Assembly: GCA_036338025.1 (NCBI GenBank)
Contig: JAYZDB010000120.1
Coordinates: forward strand, 1-13,944
Length of the DNA stretch: 13,944 nt
Direction of reading: 5' to 3'
Origin: JAYZDB01 sp036338025
GTDB lineage: Bacteria > Planctomycetota > UBA1135 > UBA2386
Below are positions 7,260 to 13,944 of the stretch, one piece after another (the first letter of the stretch is position 1; every line of letters begins with the position of its first letter). The notes beneath the pieces were generated by a model. It saw nothing but the letters and a program-made list of their open reading frames with translations. It was not told where the DNA came from and searched no databases. Both the position numbers and the translations under genes were made by a program.

Positions 7260-7379
7260 GGTCCGGACCCTAGAACTCTAGCCGATTGGCGTCGATCCGG
7301 AGGTGAGAAGTCGGAGTACTACAGAAGAGATGGTACTCAGTCCGAATCCAGGCGACCCATGGTACGGATGGATAGTACC
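7260..7379. promoter_or_regulatory. Array of four dyads between the HNH and sulfatase genes
   Basis: In the 259-base divergent spacer four symmetric elements occur in 120 bases. GGTCCGGACC at 7260-7269 is a perfect palindrome. CTAGA/TCTAG arms at 7270-7281 flank AC. GAGTAC at 7314-7319 is mirrored by GTACTC at 7333-7338. GGTAC at 7361-7365 is mirrored by GTACC at 7375-7379. The last two share a GTAC core and lie 57-122 bases before the sulfatase ATG, where a promoter or operator is expected. A GGGATC direct repeat with a 10-base period (7207-7212 and 7217-7222) lies nearer the HNH start. Function is inferred only. Confidence 0.35.
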
Positions 7380-7436
7380 CGGCCTGGAATACACCCACCG
7401 TGCAGGAACTATCGCGATTTCCACTAGGATCCGATC

Positions 7437-8993
7437 ATGAGAATCCTCGCCCTGGGGCTGTCGCTCTCCCTGATGGCCTGCTCAGTTGCCGCGCCGCAGA
7501 AAGACTTTCCCAACCAGCCGAACATCCTCGTCCTGTACACAGATGACCAGGGCTACGGGGATTGTGGAGCGCTGAATCCAGAGGCCAGGTTCAAGACCCC
7601 CAACCTGGATCGTCTCGCAGCCGCCGGTCTGTCCTTCACCGACGGGCATTGCGCGGATTCCGTCTGCTCACCATCGCGCTATGCGCTGTTAACCGGTCGC
7701 TATGCCTGGCGCACCCGGCTCAAGCGCGGCGTACTTGGTGCGGACGGCAACTGCCTGATCAGAAACGAGATGACCCTCGCGAGCTTGCTGAAAGCACATG
7801 GGTATCACACCGGCATCGTCGGCAAGTGGCACCTCGGCCTGCAGGTCCCAGGGGTGAAGGGCAAGCGCGACTGGTCGCAAGCCGTCACCGACGGACCGCT
7901 GCAGAAGGGCTTCGACACATTCTACGGCATCCCGGCGTCGATGAACTTCGGCGTGTTGACCTGGTTTGATAACGACCGGGCAATCGCACCAGCGTCGATG
8001 TGGACCCGCAAGAAATTTCCGAAGGCGGAGATCAAGGTCAAGCCGCTGGACTACCGGATGGCACCACCCTTCGACATGAAACCCAAGAACGCGCGGGACG
8101 TCGAAGCCGCTCCGACCTTTCGGGACGTCGACGTGCTACGCATCATCGCCGAGCGGTCGGTGGCCTTTCTCGCCAAGGCAGCAAAACGGCCCAAACAACC
8201 GTTCTTCCTGTACGTCCCGTTCACGTCGCCCCATCTTCCCCACTGCACCGCGCCGGAGTTCCGCGGTAAGAGCAGCATGGGCAACTACGGTGACTTCATG
8301 CTCGAGACCGATGCGCGAGTCGGTCAGATCCTGGCGGCCCTCGACCAACACGGGTTGAGCAACAACACCCTGGTGGTGTTCAGCTCCGACAACGGACCGG
8401 AGAACAACTACCGGGACTGGCTGCGTATATACAAGCACCGATCGAACGGTGGGTTCCGGGGCGGCAAGCGCGACGTCTACGAGGGCGGGCACCGGGTACC
8501 GTTCCTGCTGCGTTGGCCCGCCGTGATCCAACCCGGTCGGGTCGATGCGACGCCGATCTGCCAGACCGATCTCCTGGCGACGGTCGCCGAGATCATCGGA
8601 GCCGAACTCCCCGATGATGCCGGTGTCGACAGCTTCAGCTTCCTTCCGATTCTGCGCGGCAAGCCGCCCCGCCAGCGCGCCCCCATCATCCACCACTCGG
8701 GCACCGGGCACTTCGCGATCCGGAGTGGTCACCACAAGATGCTCCTGTCTCGGCCAGGCCGACGAAAGGCCGGCTTGAAGGCTGGTGAACCCAAGTTCGA
8801 ACTCTACAACCTCAAATCCGACGCCGCGGAGACCCGGAATCTCCTCACCAAGCATCCCGACATCGCAGCGAAACTGCGGGCCGCAGCCACCGCGATCGTG
8901 CAAAACGGGCGCAGCACGCCCGGTCCTCGACTCTCGAATGATGGCGCAGCGTGGTGGCCCCAGCTCACCTGGATTCCGAAGCCACCACGGTAA
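7437..8993 (+). CDS. Secreted formylglycine-dependent sulfatase (arylsulfatase family)
   Basis: A 518-aa hydrolase that removes sulfate esters. Residues 1-19 are a signal; LMAC at 12-15 could be a lipobox with Cys15 lipidated, or cleavage may follow SVAA. The sulfatase signature CSPSRYALLTGRY (77-89) places the catalytic formylglycine at Cys77 with Arg81. Metal and active-site residues are all visible: Asp36-Asp37 (YTDDQGYGD), Lys130-x-His132 (GKWHLG), His266 (TSPHLPH), Asp318-Asn319 (SSDNGPE) and Lys344 (RGGKRDVYEGGHRVP). The C-terminal domain ends with FELYNLKSDAAETRNL. A maturase (FGE or anSME) must act on Cys77, but none is in the window. Planctomycetes carry many such enzymes, mostly for algal sulfated polysaccharides; the substrate here is unknown. 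AGGA about 8 bases before the ATG supports the start. Convergent with the S9 peptidase gene. Confidence 0.95.
   Translation: MRILALGLSLSLMACSVAAPQKDFPNQPNILVLYTDDQGYGDCGALNPEARFKTPNLDRLAAAGLSFTDGHCADSVCSPSRYALLTGRYAWRTRLKRGVLGADGNCLIRNEMTLASLLKAHGYHTGIVGKWHLGLQVPGVKGKRDWSQAVTDGPLQKGFDTFYGIPASMNFGVLTWFDNDRAIAPASMWTRKKFPKAEIKVKPLDYRMAPPFDMKPKNARDVEAAPTFRDVDVLRIIAERSVAFLAKAAKRPKQPFFLYVPFTSPHLPHCTAPEFRGKSSMGNYGDFMLETDARVGQILAALDQHGLSNNTLVVFSSDNGPENNYRDWLRIYKHRSNGGFRGGKRDVYEGGHRVPFLLRWPAVIQPGRVDATPICQTDLLATVAEIIGAELPDDAGVDSFSFLPILRGKPPRQRAPIIHHSGTGHFAIRSGHHKMLLSRPGRRKAGLKAGEPKFELYNLKSDAAETRNLLTKHPDIAAKLRAAATAIVQNGRSTPGPRLSNDGAAWWPQLTWIPKPPR
8951..8988. terminator. Candidate bidirectional hairpin at the sulfatase/peptidase junction
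   Basis: GTGGTGGC at 8951-8958 is perfectly complementary to GCCACCAC at 8981-8988, with a 22-base loop that itself holds CCAG (8960-8963) opposite CTGG (8969-8972). It sits at the very end of the sulfatase coding sequence and 12 bases beyond the stop of the convergent peptidase gene. With only 6 bases between the stop codons, any terminator must overlap coding DNA. No T-run follows on either strand, so it is not a classical intrinsic terminator; it could instead protect mRNA 3' ends. Confidence 0.35.
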
Positions 8994-8999
8994 ACCCGA

Positions 9000-11900
9000 T
9001 CAGCGCTTTGCGCCTTTGCCCGAATTGCCGGTGTTGGAGCTCGCCTCGATAGCCTTGATCTTCTTCTTCGCCTGGGTTTCGCGGTAGCTGCGGGCGTACT
9101 GGATCTTCTCCTTCGCACGATCCTTGTACTCCACGCCATCGGTCATCCAAGCCGGCGCAGGCTTGCCCTTGAGGTGGTGGTCGAAGAATTCCTGCATGCG
9201 CCTGGCCCAGTCCCGCTTGTTGGCATCTTTGCGGATACCGTGCGGCTCGCCGTTGTAGTTGAACAGGTAGGCCTCCTTGCCGAGCCGCCGCAAGGCCATG
9301 AAGAACTCGATGCCGTTGGTCCACGGCACCGCGCCATCGTTGTCATTGTGCAGGATCAAGACCGGCGTCTGGACCCGGTCTGCATAGAACACCGGTGAGT
9401 TCTGCCAGTAGCGCTGTGGGTACTGCCAAGGAGTACCCCCAATACGACTCTGGGTCTTCTCGTACTGGAACTGCCGAGACATGCCAGTCTGGTAGCGGAT
9501 CCCGCCATAGGCGCTGAACATGTTGGACACCGGCGCACCGGACTCGGCGGCTGCAAACAGGTTGGTGCGGGTCGCCAGGTGTGCAGTCTGGTAACCGCCC
9601 CAGCTATGTCCCGCCATGCCGATCGCCTTCTTGTCCACGAAGCCCTTCGCGATCAGGTGTTGGACCCCTGAGATCACACACTTCTCGGCAGACTCACCTG
9701 GATAGCCGACCGTGTAGACGATGTCGGGCACGAACCAGAGGTAGCCGTTGCTCACATAGTAGGCGGCATTCGGGGAGGTGCCTGGCGTCGGTCGAACGTA
9801 GCTGTGCACATTGCTGGCGTTGCGCTCGTAGAAGTAGACCATCATCGGGTACTTCTTGCTCGGATCGAAGCCGTCGGGCTTGATCAGGTAGCCCTGCAGG
9901 GCGAGTCCATCGGAGTTGGTCCAGTTCACCAGTTCGGAAGACCCCCAGCGCACTCCGCGCTGCTCGGGGCAGGCATCCGTCAACTTGCGGAGCTTGCCGA
10001 ACTTCATATCGGCCACCCACAGGTCAGGGAACTGATTGAAATCGGACACGGTGAAGAAGATCCGTTCAGCCTTCTTGGCCCGTGCCAGACCTCCAATCGC
10101 ATCATCCAACATCACGACCTTCTTCGGATCACCGGGCGCGTTCGAGTGAGCAATGTAGTAGCCACTCGCCCTGGTGCGGTCATCCTTGGCGGACAGCCAC
10201 ATGGCGGTAGGAATGTAGCTACGGTCGTCCGGGTCGAGCTTCTCGTCATCGCCTTCGAGGTCGAATTTCGAGTAGCGCAAGACCACCTTGTTGGCGCGGC
10301 CAAAGAGGTTCGTGACACAGCTCGTCTTGCGGGACTTGATCGCGAACTTCCAGATGTCATATCGGTCGTTGATCAGGACCGCTTCCTCGCCGGCAGTCCA
10401 GCCGACCACGCCGTAGGCCCGCGCCGGCTGGGGTCGATCCTCGATCTCACTCTCGAACCGGACCCTGGACCTCTTGGTCAAACATCTCTTGCTCAAGTCC
10501 GCGACATCGATCAGGTACCAGTTGTAGTCGGCCCCGAAGTGCATCAGGTATCGACCCGACGGAGAGGGCGAAGGCCGATTGCGGGTCCGCTCAAGGAACC
10601 TGGTTCGCTTGCCATCGCGGGTGTTGACCAGGTAGTAGTCGCTGTAGCGGCCGTCCCAGGTCACCAACTTCTCGTACGGCTTGCTATCGCTCCCCATCGC
10701 CCACGATCCATCGCGGGAGAACACCCGCGGGCTTGGAATCGCCTCATCACCCAGCACGACCAGATGCTCGTCCTTGAGGTGCCAGACACAGCTACGCGAA
10801 GTACTTGCGCGGCCACGACCCTTGGCCTGCATCGGCTGGATGTTGCCATCGTTCCAATGCCAGATATCGACCTCGACCTTCTCGCTCGGAAGGATCTTGG
10901 CCAATTCAGGCGCCGGCTTGGCACGAACGCTGAAGCTCAGGACCGAGCCATCGCCGGAGAAAGACAAGCCACCGCTTGAGATCGTGTAGTCCGCAGGCAT
11001 TCCCTTGGTCGCGTGGCTCACCACCTTGCGGGCAGCGCCGGTGCCGAAGTCCCAGGTGTAGATGTCGTGGCGTGGGCGCTTCTTGTCATCCTCGTCGTCC
11101 TTCTTGGCGGATGCCTTGGGCTCGGCTGGCATCTTGGCCTTGGCGACCTTCGCGCCAGCGGATTTCTTCTCCGTGGTCTTCGTCGCCACGGCCTTCTTCT
11201 CGGCAGCGGCCTTCTTCTCGGCGGCCTTCTTGGCAGCTTCCTCGGCCGCCTTCTTGGCATCCGCAACCGCCTTCTCGACCACATCACTGGTAAACGCCAG
11301 GATCTTGTGGTGAGGATCCGTCGTGATGCCGCTGAAGGAGGCCTTGCCAGCCAGCAGGGTCACCCGCTTGCCGCCAGCCAGGGGAACCGCACTCAGACCG
11401 TTTTCGACCTTCGAGTCCTTCTTGCTGGTCGAGCAGGTCAAGAGCAGCCACTTGTCTTTCGCGACCAGGCTATAACTCGCGACGCCTTCGTACTTGACCT
11501 CTTTGCCATTGGCGAAGTTGCGGACTACCAACTGCGTTCCGTCCTTGGTCTTGGACTCCGTCGGACGGGAGTTGGTGCTACCCGGGCGCGAAGAGCTACC
11601 GCTGGGCCGCCGTCCCGAGCCGCTGCGTCCTGAACCACGCCGACCACCGAAGCTCCGGCGACTTCCTGCGCGACGCCTCGTTTCGGTCGCGGCCTCGCCA
11701 GCTGGCTTCTTCTCGGCAGCCTTCTTCTCGCCGGCCTTCTTGTCGGCAGGCTTCTTCTCGGCTGGCTTCTTCTCTTCGGGCTTGGGCAGGTGGTAGACGA
11801 GGTACTCCCCCTCCTTTGCGAGTCGATGGCCCTTGGTCTTCTCGATCTTCTCCTTCTTACCAGTCTGCAGATCCAGGATGTACAAGGCGCCCGTACCGCT

Positions 11901-12404
11901 GGAACCGGACCGGCCCCTGGATCGACCGCGGTTACGCGTACTGCGCTGGCCACGTGAGAACCTCGCCATCATCTCACGGCGTCGTTCCTCTTCAGCCTTG
12001 GCTTCCTCTGCCACCTTCTTCTTGGCTTCGGCCTCGAGTTCCGCGCTCTTCTCCCCGCGCAACTTGGCGAGTTCCTTTTCACGTTCCTTGACTGCGGACT
12101 TTGATTCCGAGAAGACCACGTACCGACCATTCGCGGAGAAGCTCGGGCGAGAGCCGCGAGCGTGGGTAAAGCGCCGTTCTCCATCGACCTCTTGGACATA
12201 CAGCATGCCATCGCCCCAGCTCGGGTTGACGGTGTAGGCCACCCACTTGCCATCGACGGAATACGCCGTCGACCGGAGCGAAGGCCAACGATCGTAGTCG
12301 TCATGGGTCAGGGCAGGTTTGACCTGGGCCGCGATCGAGGGCGTCAGGACAAACAGGAGAGACGCTAGAACCGAGAACCGGGGGGACAACGGATTCATGG
12401 GCAT
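9000..12404 (-). CDS. Secreted S9 (prolyl oligopeptidase family) peptidase with low-complexity propeller inserts
   Basis: A 1134-aa serine peptidase, much longer than the usual 650-800 for S9 enzymes. A signal peptide (1-26, ending SIAA-Q) sends it out of the cytoplasm. Residues about 30-820 form a beta-propeller with repeated 'S.DG.WV.YT' and 'LYILDLQTG'-like strands. Three inserts interrupt it: a charged coiled coil plus Arg/Gly/Ser stretch (101-171), a Lys/Ala/Pro pentad repeat plus Arg/Gly/Ser stretch (208-285), and a Lys/Ala-rich stretch (376-445). The C-terminal alpha/beta hydrolase domain (about 835-1080) carries the triad: Ser934 in GHSWGG (932-937), Asp1023 in HNDNDGAVP and His1055 in NGEPHG. 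Family members cleave short peptides; substrate is unknown. Alternative ATG at codon 3; no Shine-Dalgarno seen. The inserts are in frame and flanked by intact strands, so they are not frameshifts. Confidence 0.93.
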   Translation of the reverse strand: MPMNPLSPRFSVLASLLFVLTPSIAAQVKPALTHDDYDRWPSLRSTAYSVDGKWVAYTVNPSWGDGMLYVQEVDGERRFTHARGSRPSFSANGRYVVFSESKSAVKEREKELAKLRGEKSAELEAEAKKKVAEEAKAEEERRREMMARFSRGQRSTRNRGRSRGRSGSSGTGALYILDLQTGKKEKIEKTKGHRLAKEGEYLVYHLPKPEEKKPAEKKPADKKAGEKKAAEKKPAGEAATETRRRAGSRRSFGGRRGSGRSGSGRRPSGSSSRPGSTNSRPTESKTKDGTQLVVRNFANGKEVKYEGVASYSLVAKDKWLLLTCSTSKKDSKVENGLSAVPLAGGKRVTLLAGKASFSGITTDPHHKILAFTSDVVEKAVADAKKAAEEAAKKAAEKKAAAEKKAVATKTTEKKSAGAKVAKAKMPAEPKASAKKDDEDDKKRPRHDIYTWDFGTGAARKVVSHATKGMPADYTISSGGLSFSGDGSVLSFSVRAKPAPELAKILPSEKVEVDIWHWNDGNIQPMQAKGRGRASTSRSCVWHLKDEHLVVLGDEAIPSPRVFSRDGSWAMGSDSKPYEKLVTWDGRYSDYYLVNTRDGKRTRFLERTRNRPSPSPSGRYLMHFGADYNWYLIDVADLSKRCLTKRSRVRFESEIEDRPQPARAYGVVGWTAGEEAVLINDRYDIWKFAIKSRKTSCVTNLFGRANKVVLRYSKFDLEGDDEKLDPDDRSYIPTAMWLSAKDDRTRASGYYIAHSNAPGDPKKVVMLDDAIGGLARAKKAERIFFTVSDFNQFPDLWVADMKFGKLRKLTDACPEQRGVRWGSSELVNWTNSDGLALQGYLIKPDGFDPSKKYPMMVYFYERNASNVHSYVRPTPGTSPNAAYYVSNGYLWFVPDIVYTVGYPGESAEKCVISGVQHLIAKGFVDKKAIGMAGHSWGGYQTAHLATRTNLFAAAESGAPVSNMFSAYGGIRYQTGMSRQFQYEKTQSRIGGTPWQYPQRYWQNSPVFYADRVQTPVLILHNDNDGAVPWTNGIEFFMALRRLGKEAYLFNYNGEPHGIRKDANKRDWARRMQEFFDHHLKGKPAPAWMTDGVEYKDRAKEKIQYARSYRETQAKKKIKAIEASSNTGNSGKGAKR
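11079..11273 (-). repeat. Degenerate repeat coding the third, Lys/Ala-rich insert
   Basis: Codons 378-442 of the S9 peptidase consist of imperfect copies of short units such as KKAAE, AAEKK and AKVAKAK, closing with the acidic-basic stretch KKDDEDDKK. At the DNA level, CTTCTTCTCGGC-like units recur, many at 15-base spacing. The composition resembles linker-histone tails, but it is an internal part of an exported enzyme. Confidence 0.7.
11706..11780 (-). repeat. Five 15-bp tandem units coding a pentapeptide repeat
   Basis: Five consecutive 15-base units encode PEEKK, PAEKK, PADKK, AGEKK and AAEKK (residues 209-233 of the S9 peptidase); consensus [PA]-x-[ED]-K-K. The units keep near-identical codons (CTTCTTCTC on the plus strand), which points to recent expansion by slippage, so copy number may vary between strains. 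Confidence 0.8.
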
Positions 12405-12718
12405 TTGAAGGGAGGTAGGGGGAACACCGGATCATACGGACACACCATGGCCTGCGGGTGTACCTATCGTGCCCTTTTGCAGCCAAGCAGCACCGGTACC
12501 GCCACCGCACCGTCGGAACGCGCCCGGCCCGGCCTTCGGCACAGCGGAACCATGCCGAACGGGATCTTGTTCGACGAATCCCGGCACGGATCTAGTAGCA
12601 TCCCGACGGCCCGGCAGGACCGGCTCCCTGAGAACCGGATGGTTTCCTCCTGCCCTTGGACTTAGAACCTGCACCTCTCGTCCTACACGACTCGACTCGT
12701 CACGAACCCTCTGATCTC
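12405..12718. promoter_or_regulatory. 314-base divergent spacer between the S9 peptidase and dehydrogenase genes
   Basis: I see no convincing gene here; the short open frames have poor composition and no family signature. The spacer has overlapping inverted repeats: TTCGGCA (12535-12541) with TGCCGAA (12553-12559), CGGGAT (12560-12565) with ATCCCG (12578-12583), and TGCCG (12553-12557) alternatively with CGGCA (12582-12586). ACACC (12442-12446) with GGTGT (12457-12461) is a weaker pair nearer the peptidase gene. It should hold two divergent promoters, but I could not assign -35/-10 boxes. The frame of the dehydrogenase stays open back to a TTG at 12656, which I reject as the start. Confidence 0.4.
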
Positions 12719-13825
12719 ATGAAGATACGCGCCGCCGTGCTCGAAGAATTCGGGCAACCCCTCGTCGTCCAGGATCTTGACATCGCCGACCCCAAGGCCG
12801 GTGAAGTACTCGTCAAGGTGCACGCCTGTGGCATCTGCCACACCGACATGTACACCGCCAGTGGAGCCGACCCGTCCGGTTACACGCCCTGCGTACTCGG
12901 TCACGAAGGTGCCGGCGTCGTCGAAGCAGTCGGCGACGGGGTCGCGGGCCTGGTCCCCGGCGATCACGTCATCACCCTGTTCTCGCCTGAATGCGGCGAG
13001 TGCGTGCACTGCAAGAGTGGCAAGACCAACATCTGCCTGGCGATCCGAGAACAACAAGGCCAGGGCCACCTCCCGGACGGCACCCCACGCCTGTCTCGCG
13101 ACGGCGTACCGATGAAGCACTTCATGGGCACCAGCACGTTTGCGGAGTACACCGTGATGCCCGAGATCGCCCTGGCCAAGGTCGATCCGGCAGCGCCCTT
13201 CGACAAGATCTGCATGCTGGCCTGTGGCGCCACCACCGGAATCGCTGCGGCAATCTGGAAGGCCGAGGTCGAAGAGGGATCCACGGTCGCAGTCTTCGGT
13301 GCCGGCATGGTCGGCCTCGGGGCGGTGCTGGGCGCGCGCCTGCAGGGCGCAGAGCGGGTGATCGTCGTCGATCCCTCGACCCCGCGTCTCGAACTTGCCA
13401 AACAAGCTGGGGCAACCGACGTGCTGGAAGGCGGTCCCAACGCAGTCGACGCGATCCTGGAAATGACCGGGGGCTTCGGCGCGGACTACACCTTTGAAGC
13501 CACCGGCCTGGTCGATGTGATGGGCCAGGCGGTCGAAGCCGCACGGATGGGCTGGGGCATGTGCACCCTGCTCGGCGTCGCTGGCAAAGGTGAAAAACTG
13601 GAGATCATCCCACGCTTCCTGATCACCGGGCGCAAGGTGCAAGGCGGCAGCTTCGGTGGCGCCAAGGGACGCACCCACGTGCCACAGCTCGTCGACATGT
13701 ACATGCGCGGAGATCTACCGCTCGACATGTTCGTGTCGCACCACATGCCGCTCGACGACGTCAACAAGGGATTCGACCTGATGCACCACCAGGATGGAAT
13801 CCGATCCGTGATCACCTTCGACTGA
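12719..13825 (+). CDS. Class III-like zinc alcohol dehydrogenase (S-(hydroxymethyl)glutathione dehydrogenase type)
   Basis: A 368-aa cytoplasmic, NAD-dependent medium-chain dehydrogenase, close in length to FrmA/AdhC (about 369). Catalytic zinc ligands are Cys40 (GICHTD), His62 (GHEGAG) and Cys169 (LACGATTG). Structural zinc ligands are Cys92, Cys95, Cys98 and Cys106. The NAD-binding fold has FGAGMVGLG (193-201) and Asp218 (VVDPS). The class III hallmarks GTSTFAEYTV (137-146) and LPDGTPR (118-124) are present, and Arg110 matches the class III Arg that binds the glutathione adduct. Asp51 is also kept, but Ser53 stands where class III enzymes usually have Glu57. It could therefore act on formaldehyde adducts of another thiol or on ordinary alcohols. 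I choose the ATG at 12719, since it aligns with the family start; the TTG at 12656 would add 21 unrelated residues. Followed after 15 bases by a hydrolase gene. Confidence 0.92.
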   Translation: MKIRAAVLEEFGQPLVVQDLDIADPKAGEVLVKVHACGICHTDMYTASGADPSGYTPCVLGHEGAGVVEAVGDGVAGLVPGDHVITLFSPECGECVHCKSGKTNICLAIREQQGQGHLPDGTPRLSRDGVPMKHFMGTSTFAEYTVMPEIALAKVDPAAPFDKICMLACGATTGIAAAIWKAEVEEGSTVAVFGAGMVGLGAVLGARLQGAERVIVVDPSTPRLELAKQAGATDVLEGGPNAVDAILEMTGGFGADYTFEATGLVDVMGQAVEAARMGWGMCTLLGVAGKGEKLEIIPRFLITGRKVQGGSFGGAKGRTHVPQLVDMYMRGDLPLDMFVSHHMPLDDVNKGFDLMHHQDGIRSVITFD

Positions 13826-13840
13826 GACATCAACCTCGCA

Positions 13841-13944
13841 ATGATCCCAGAGATCCGCAAGTCCGAGGGCGAGCGCCTCGACCACACCTTCCACCCGGGT
13901 TCGGATGACTGCCGTGAGATCCTGGTGATCGGACACGGGGTGAC
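13841..13944 (+). CDS. Alpha/beta hydrolase, N-terminal part only
   Basis: The first 34 codons are present before the right edge. They read MIPEIRKSEGERLDHTF, then a segment with PGSDD, and ILVIGHGV, followed by an incomplete codon that must be Thr (AC-). A hydrophobic strand leading to a His-Gly (IGHGVT) is the usual first strand and oxyanion-hole region of the alpha/beta hydrolase fold, as in the serine aminopeptidase S33 group. The nucleophile elbow and the rest lie outside, so the reaction is unknown. The 15-base gap after the dehydrogenase stop suggests one transcript. The start does not resemble S-formylglutathione hydrolase, the usual partner of FrmA. Confidence 0.72.
   Translation, partial: MIPEIRKSEGERLDHTFHPGSDDCREILVIGHGV

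Noticed and set aside
8136..8903. Minus-strand open frame of 255 codons
   Set aside because: It is antisense to the sulfatase core; no motif, and the sulfatase is clearly the real gene.
9804..10979. Long plus-strand open frame of 391 codons
   Set aside because: It lies opposite the S9 peptidase, which has a full catalytic triad and propeller; the open antisense frame is a by-product of GC-rich codon use and has no family signature.
11079..11273. A histone H1-like gene
   Set aside because: The Lys/Ala-rich stretch is in frame within the S9 peptidase, with propeller strands directly before and after, and has no start or stop of its own.
12656..12718. TTG start 21 codons upstream of the dehydrogenase
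   Set aside because: The extra residues do not resemble the family N-terminus, while the ATG at 12719 aligns with it and gives the usual length.
12683..13678. Long minus-strand open frame of 331 codons
   Set aside because: It is antisense to the alcohol dehydrogenase, whose zinc and NAD motifs are intact; the antisense product shows no recognisable domain.
1..13944. CRISPR arrays, tRNA or rRNA genes, insertion sequences, phage attachment sites
   Set aside because: No regularly spaced identical repeats, cloverleaf-type structures, transposase motifs or terminal inverted repeats were found on reading either strand.

Overview
The window reads as chromosomal DNA from a GC-rich member of the Planctomycetota or a close relative in the PVC group. 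The best lineage marker is the partial gene at the left edge. It encodes a secreted protein with the planctomycete-type cytochrome c domain (CxxCH, the 'CHGPD..ARKANLRLD' signature, then an MPP heme-ligand loop). A secreted formylglycine sulfatase, a very long secreted S9 peptidase with Lys/Ala/Arg-rich inserts, and mostly weak or absent Shine-Dalgarno sequences fit this placement. I cannot name a genus, and the PSCyt1 domain also occurs in other PVC phyla. I see no phage genes, transposases, tRNAs, rRNAs or CRISPR arrays, so this looks like an ordinary chromosomal region.

Layout, left to right. (1) 1-438, minus: 5' part of the cytochrome c domain protein. It is divergent from (2) 616-1323, plus: an unrecognised soluble 235-aa protein. 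(3) 5769 down to 1343, minus: a compact ion-transport operon with a TrkH K+ channel subunit, then a SulP anion transporter carrying STAS and a C-terminal CBS pair, then a separate CBS-pair protein whose gene overlaps the SulP gene by 41 bases. (4) 5943-6536, plus: a DUF938 SAM-dependent methyltransferase-like protein. (5) 6575-7177, minus: an HNH endonuclease. (6) 7437-8993, plus: a secreted sulfatase. (7) 12404 down to 9000, minus: a giant prolyl-oligopeptidase-family peptidase. It converges on the sulfatase with only 6 bases between stop codons. (8) 12719-13825, plus: a class III-like zinc alcohol dehydrogenase. It is followed after 15 bases by (9) the start of an alpha/beta hydrolase that runs off the right edge.

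The genes that clearly belong together are TrkH-SulP-CBS, a cation path and an anion transporter with four CBS motifs in total, which suggests nucleotide-sensed ion or osmotic balance. The dehydrogenase and hydrolase form a second likely pair, possibly in aldehyde detoxification. The sulfatase and the S9 peptidase are both exported hydrolases, but they face each other and are not one operon. The intergenic spaces of the divergent pairs are unusually rich in short perfect dyads. These are offered as operator or hairpin candidates only.

No wholly new system is proven here. The strongest leads are the SulP/CBS duplication in the ion-transport operon and the three disordered inserts placed at the same loop of consecutive propeller blades in the S9 peptidase.
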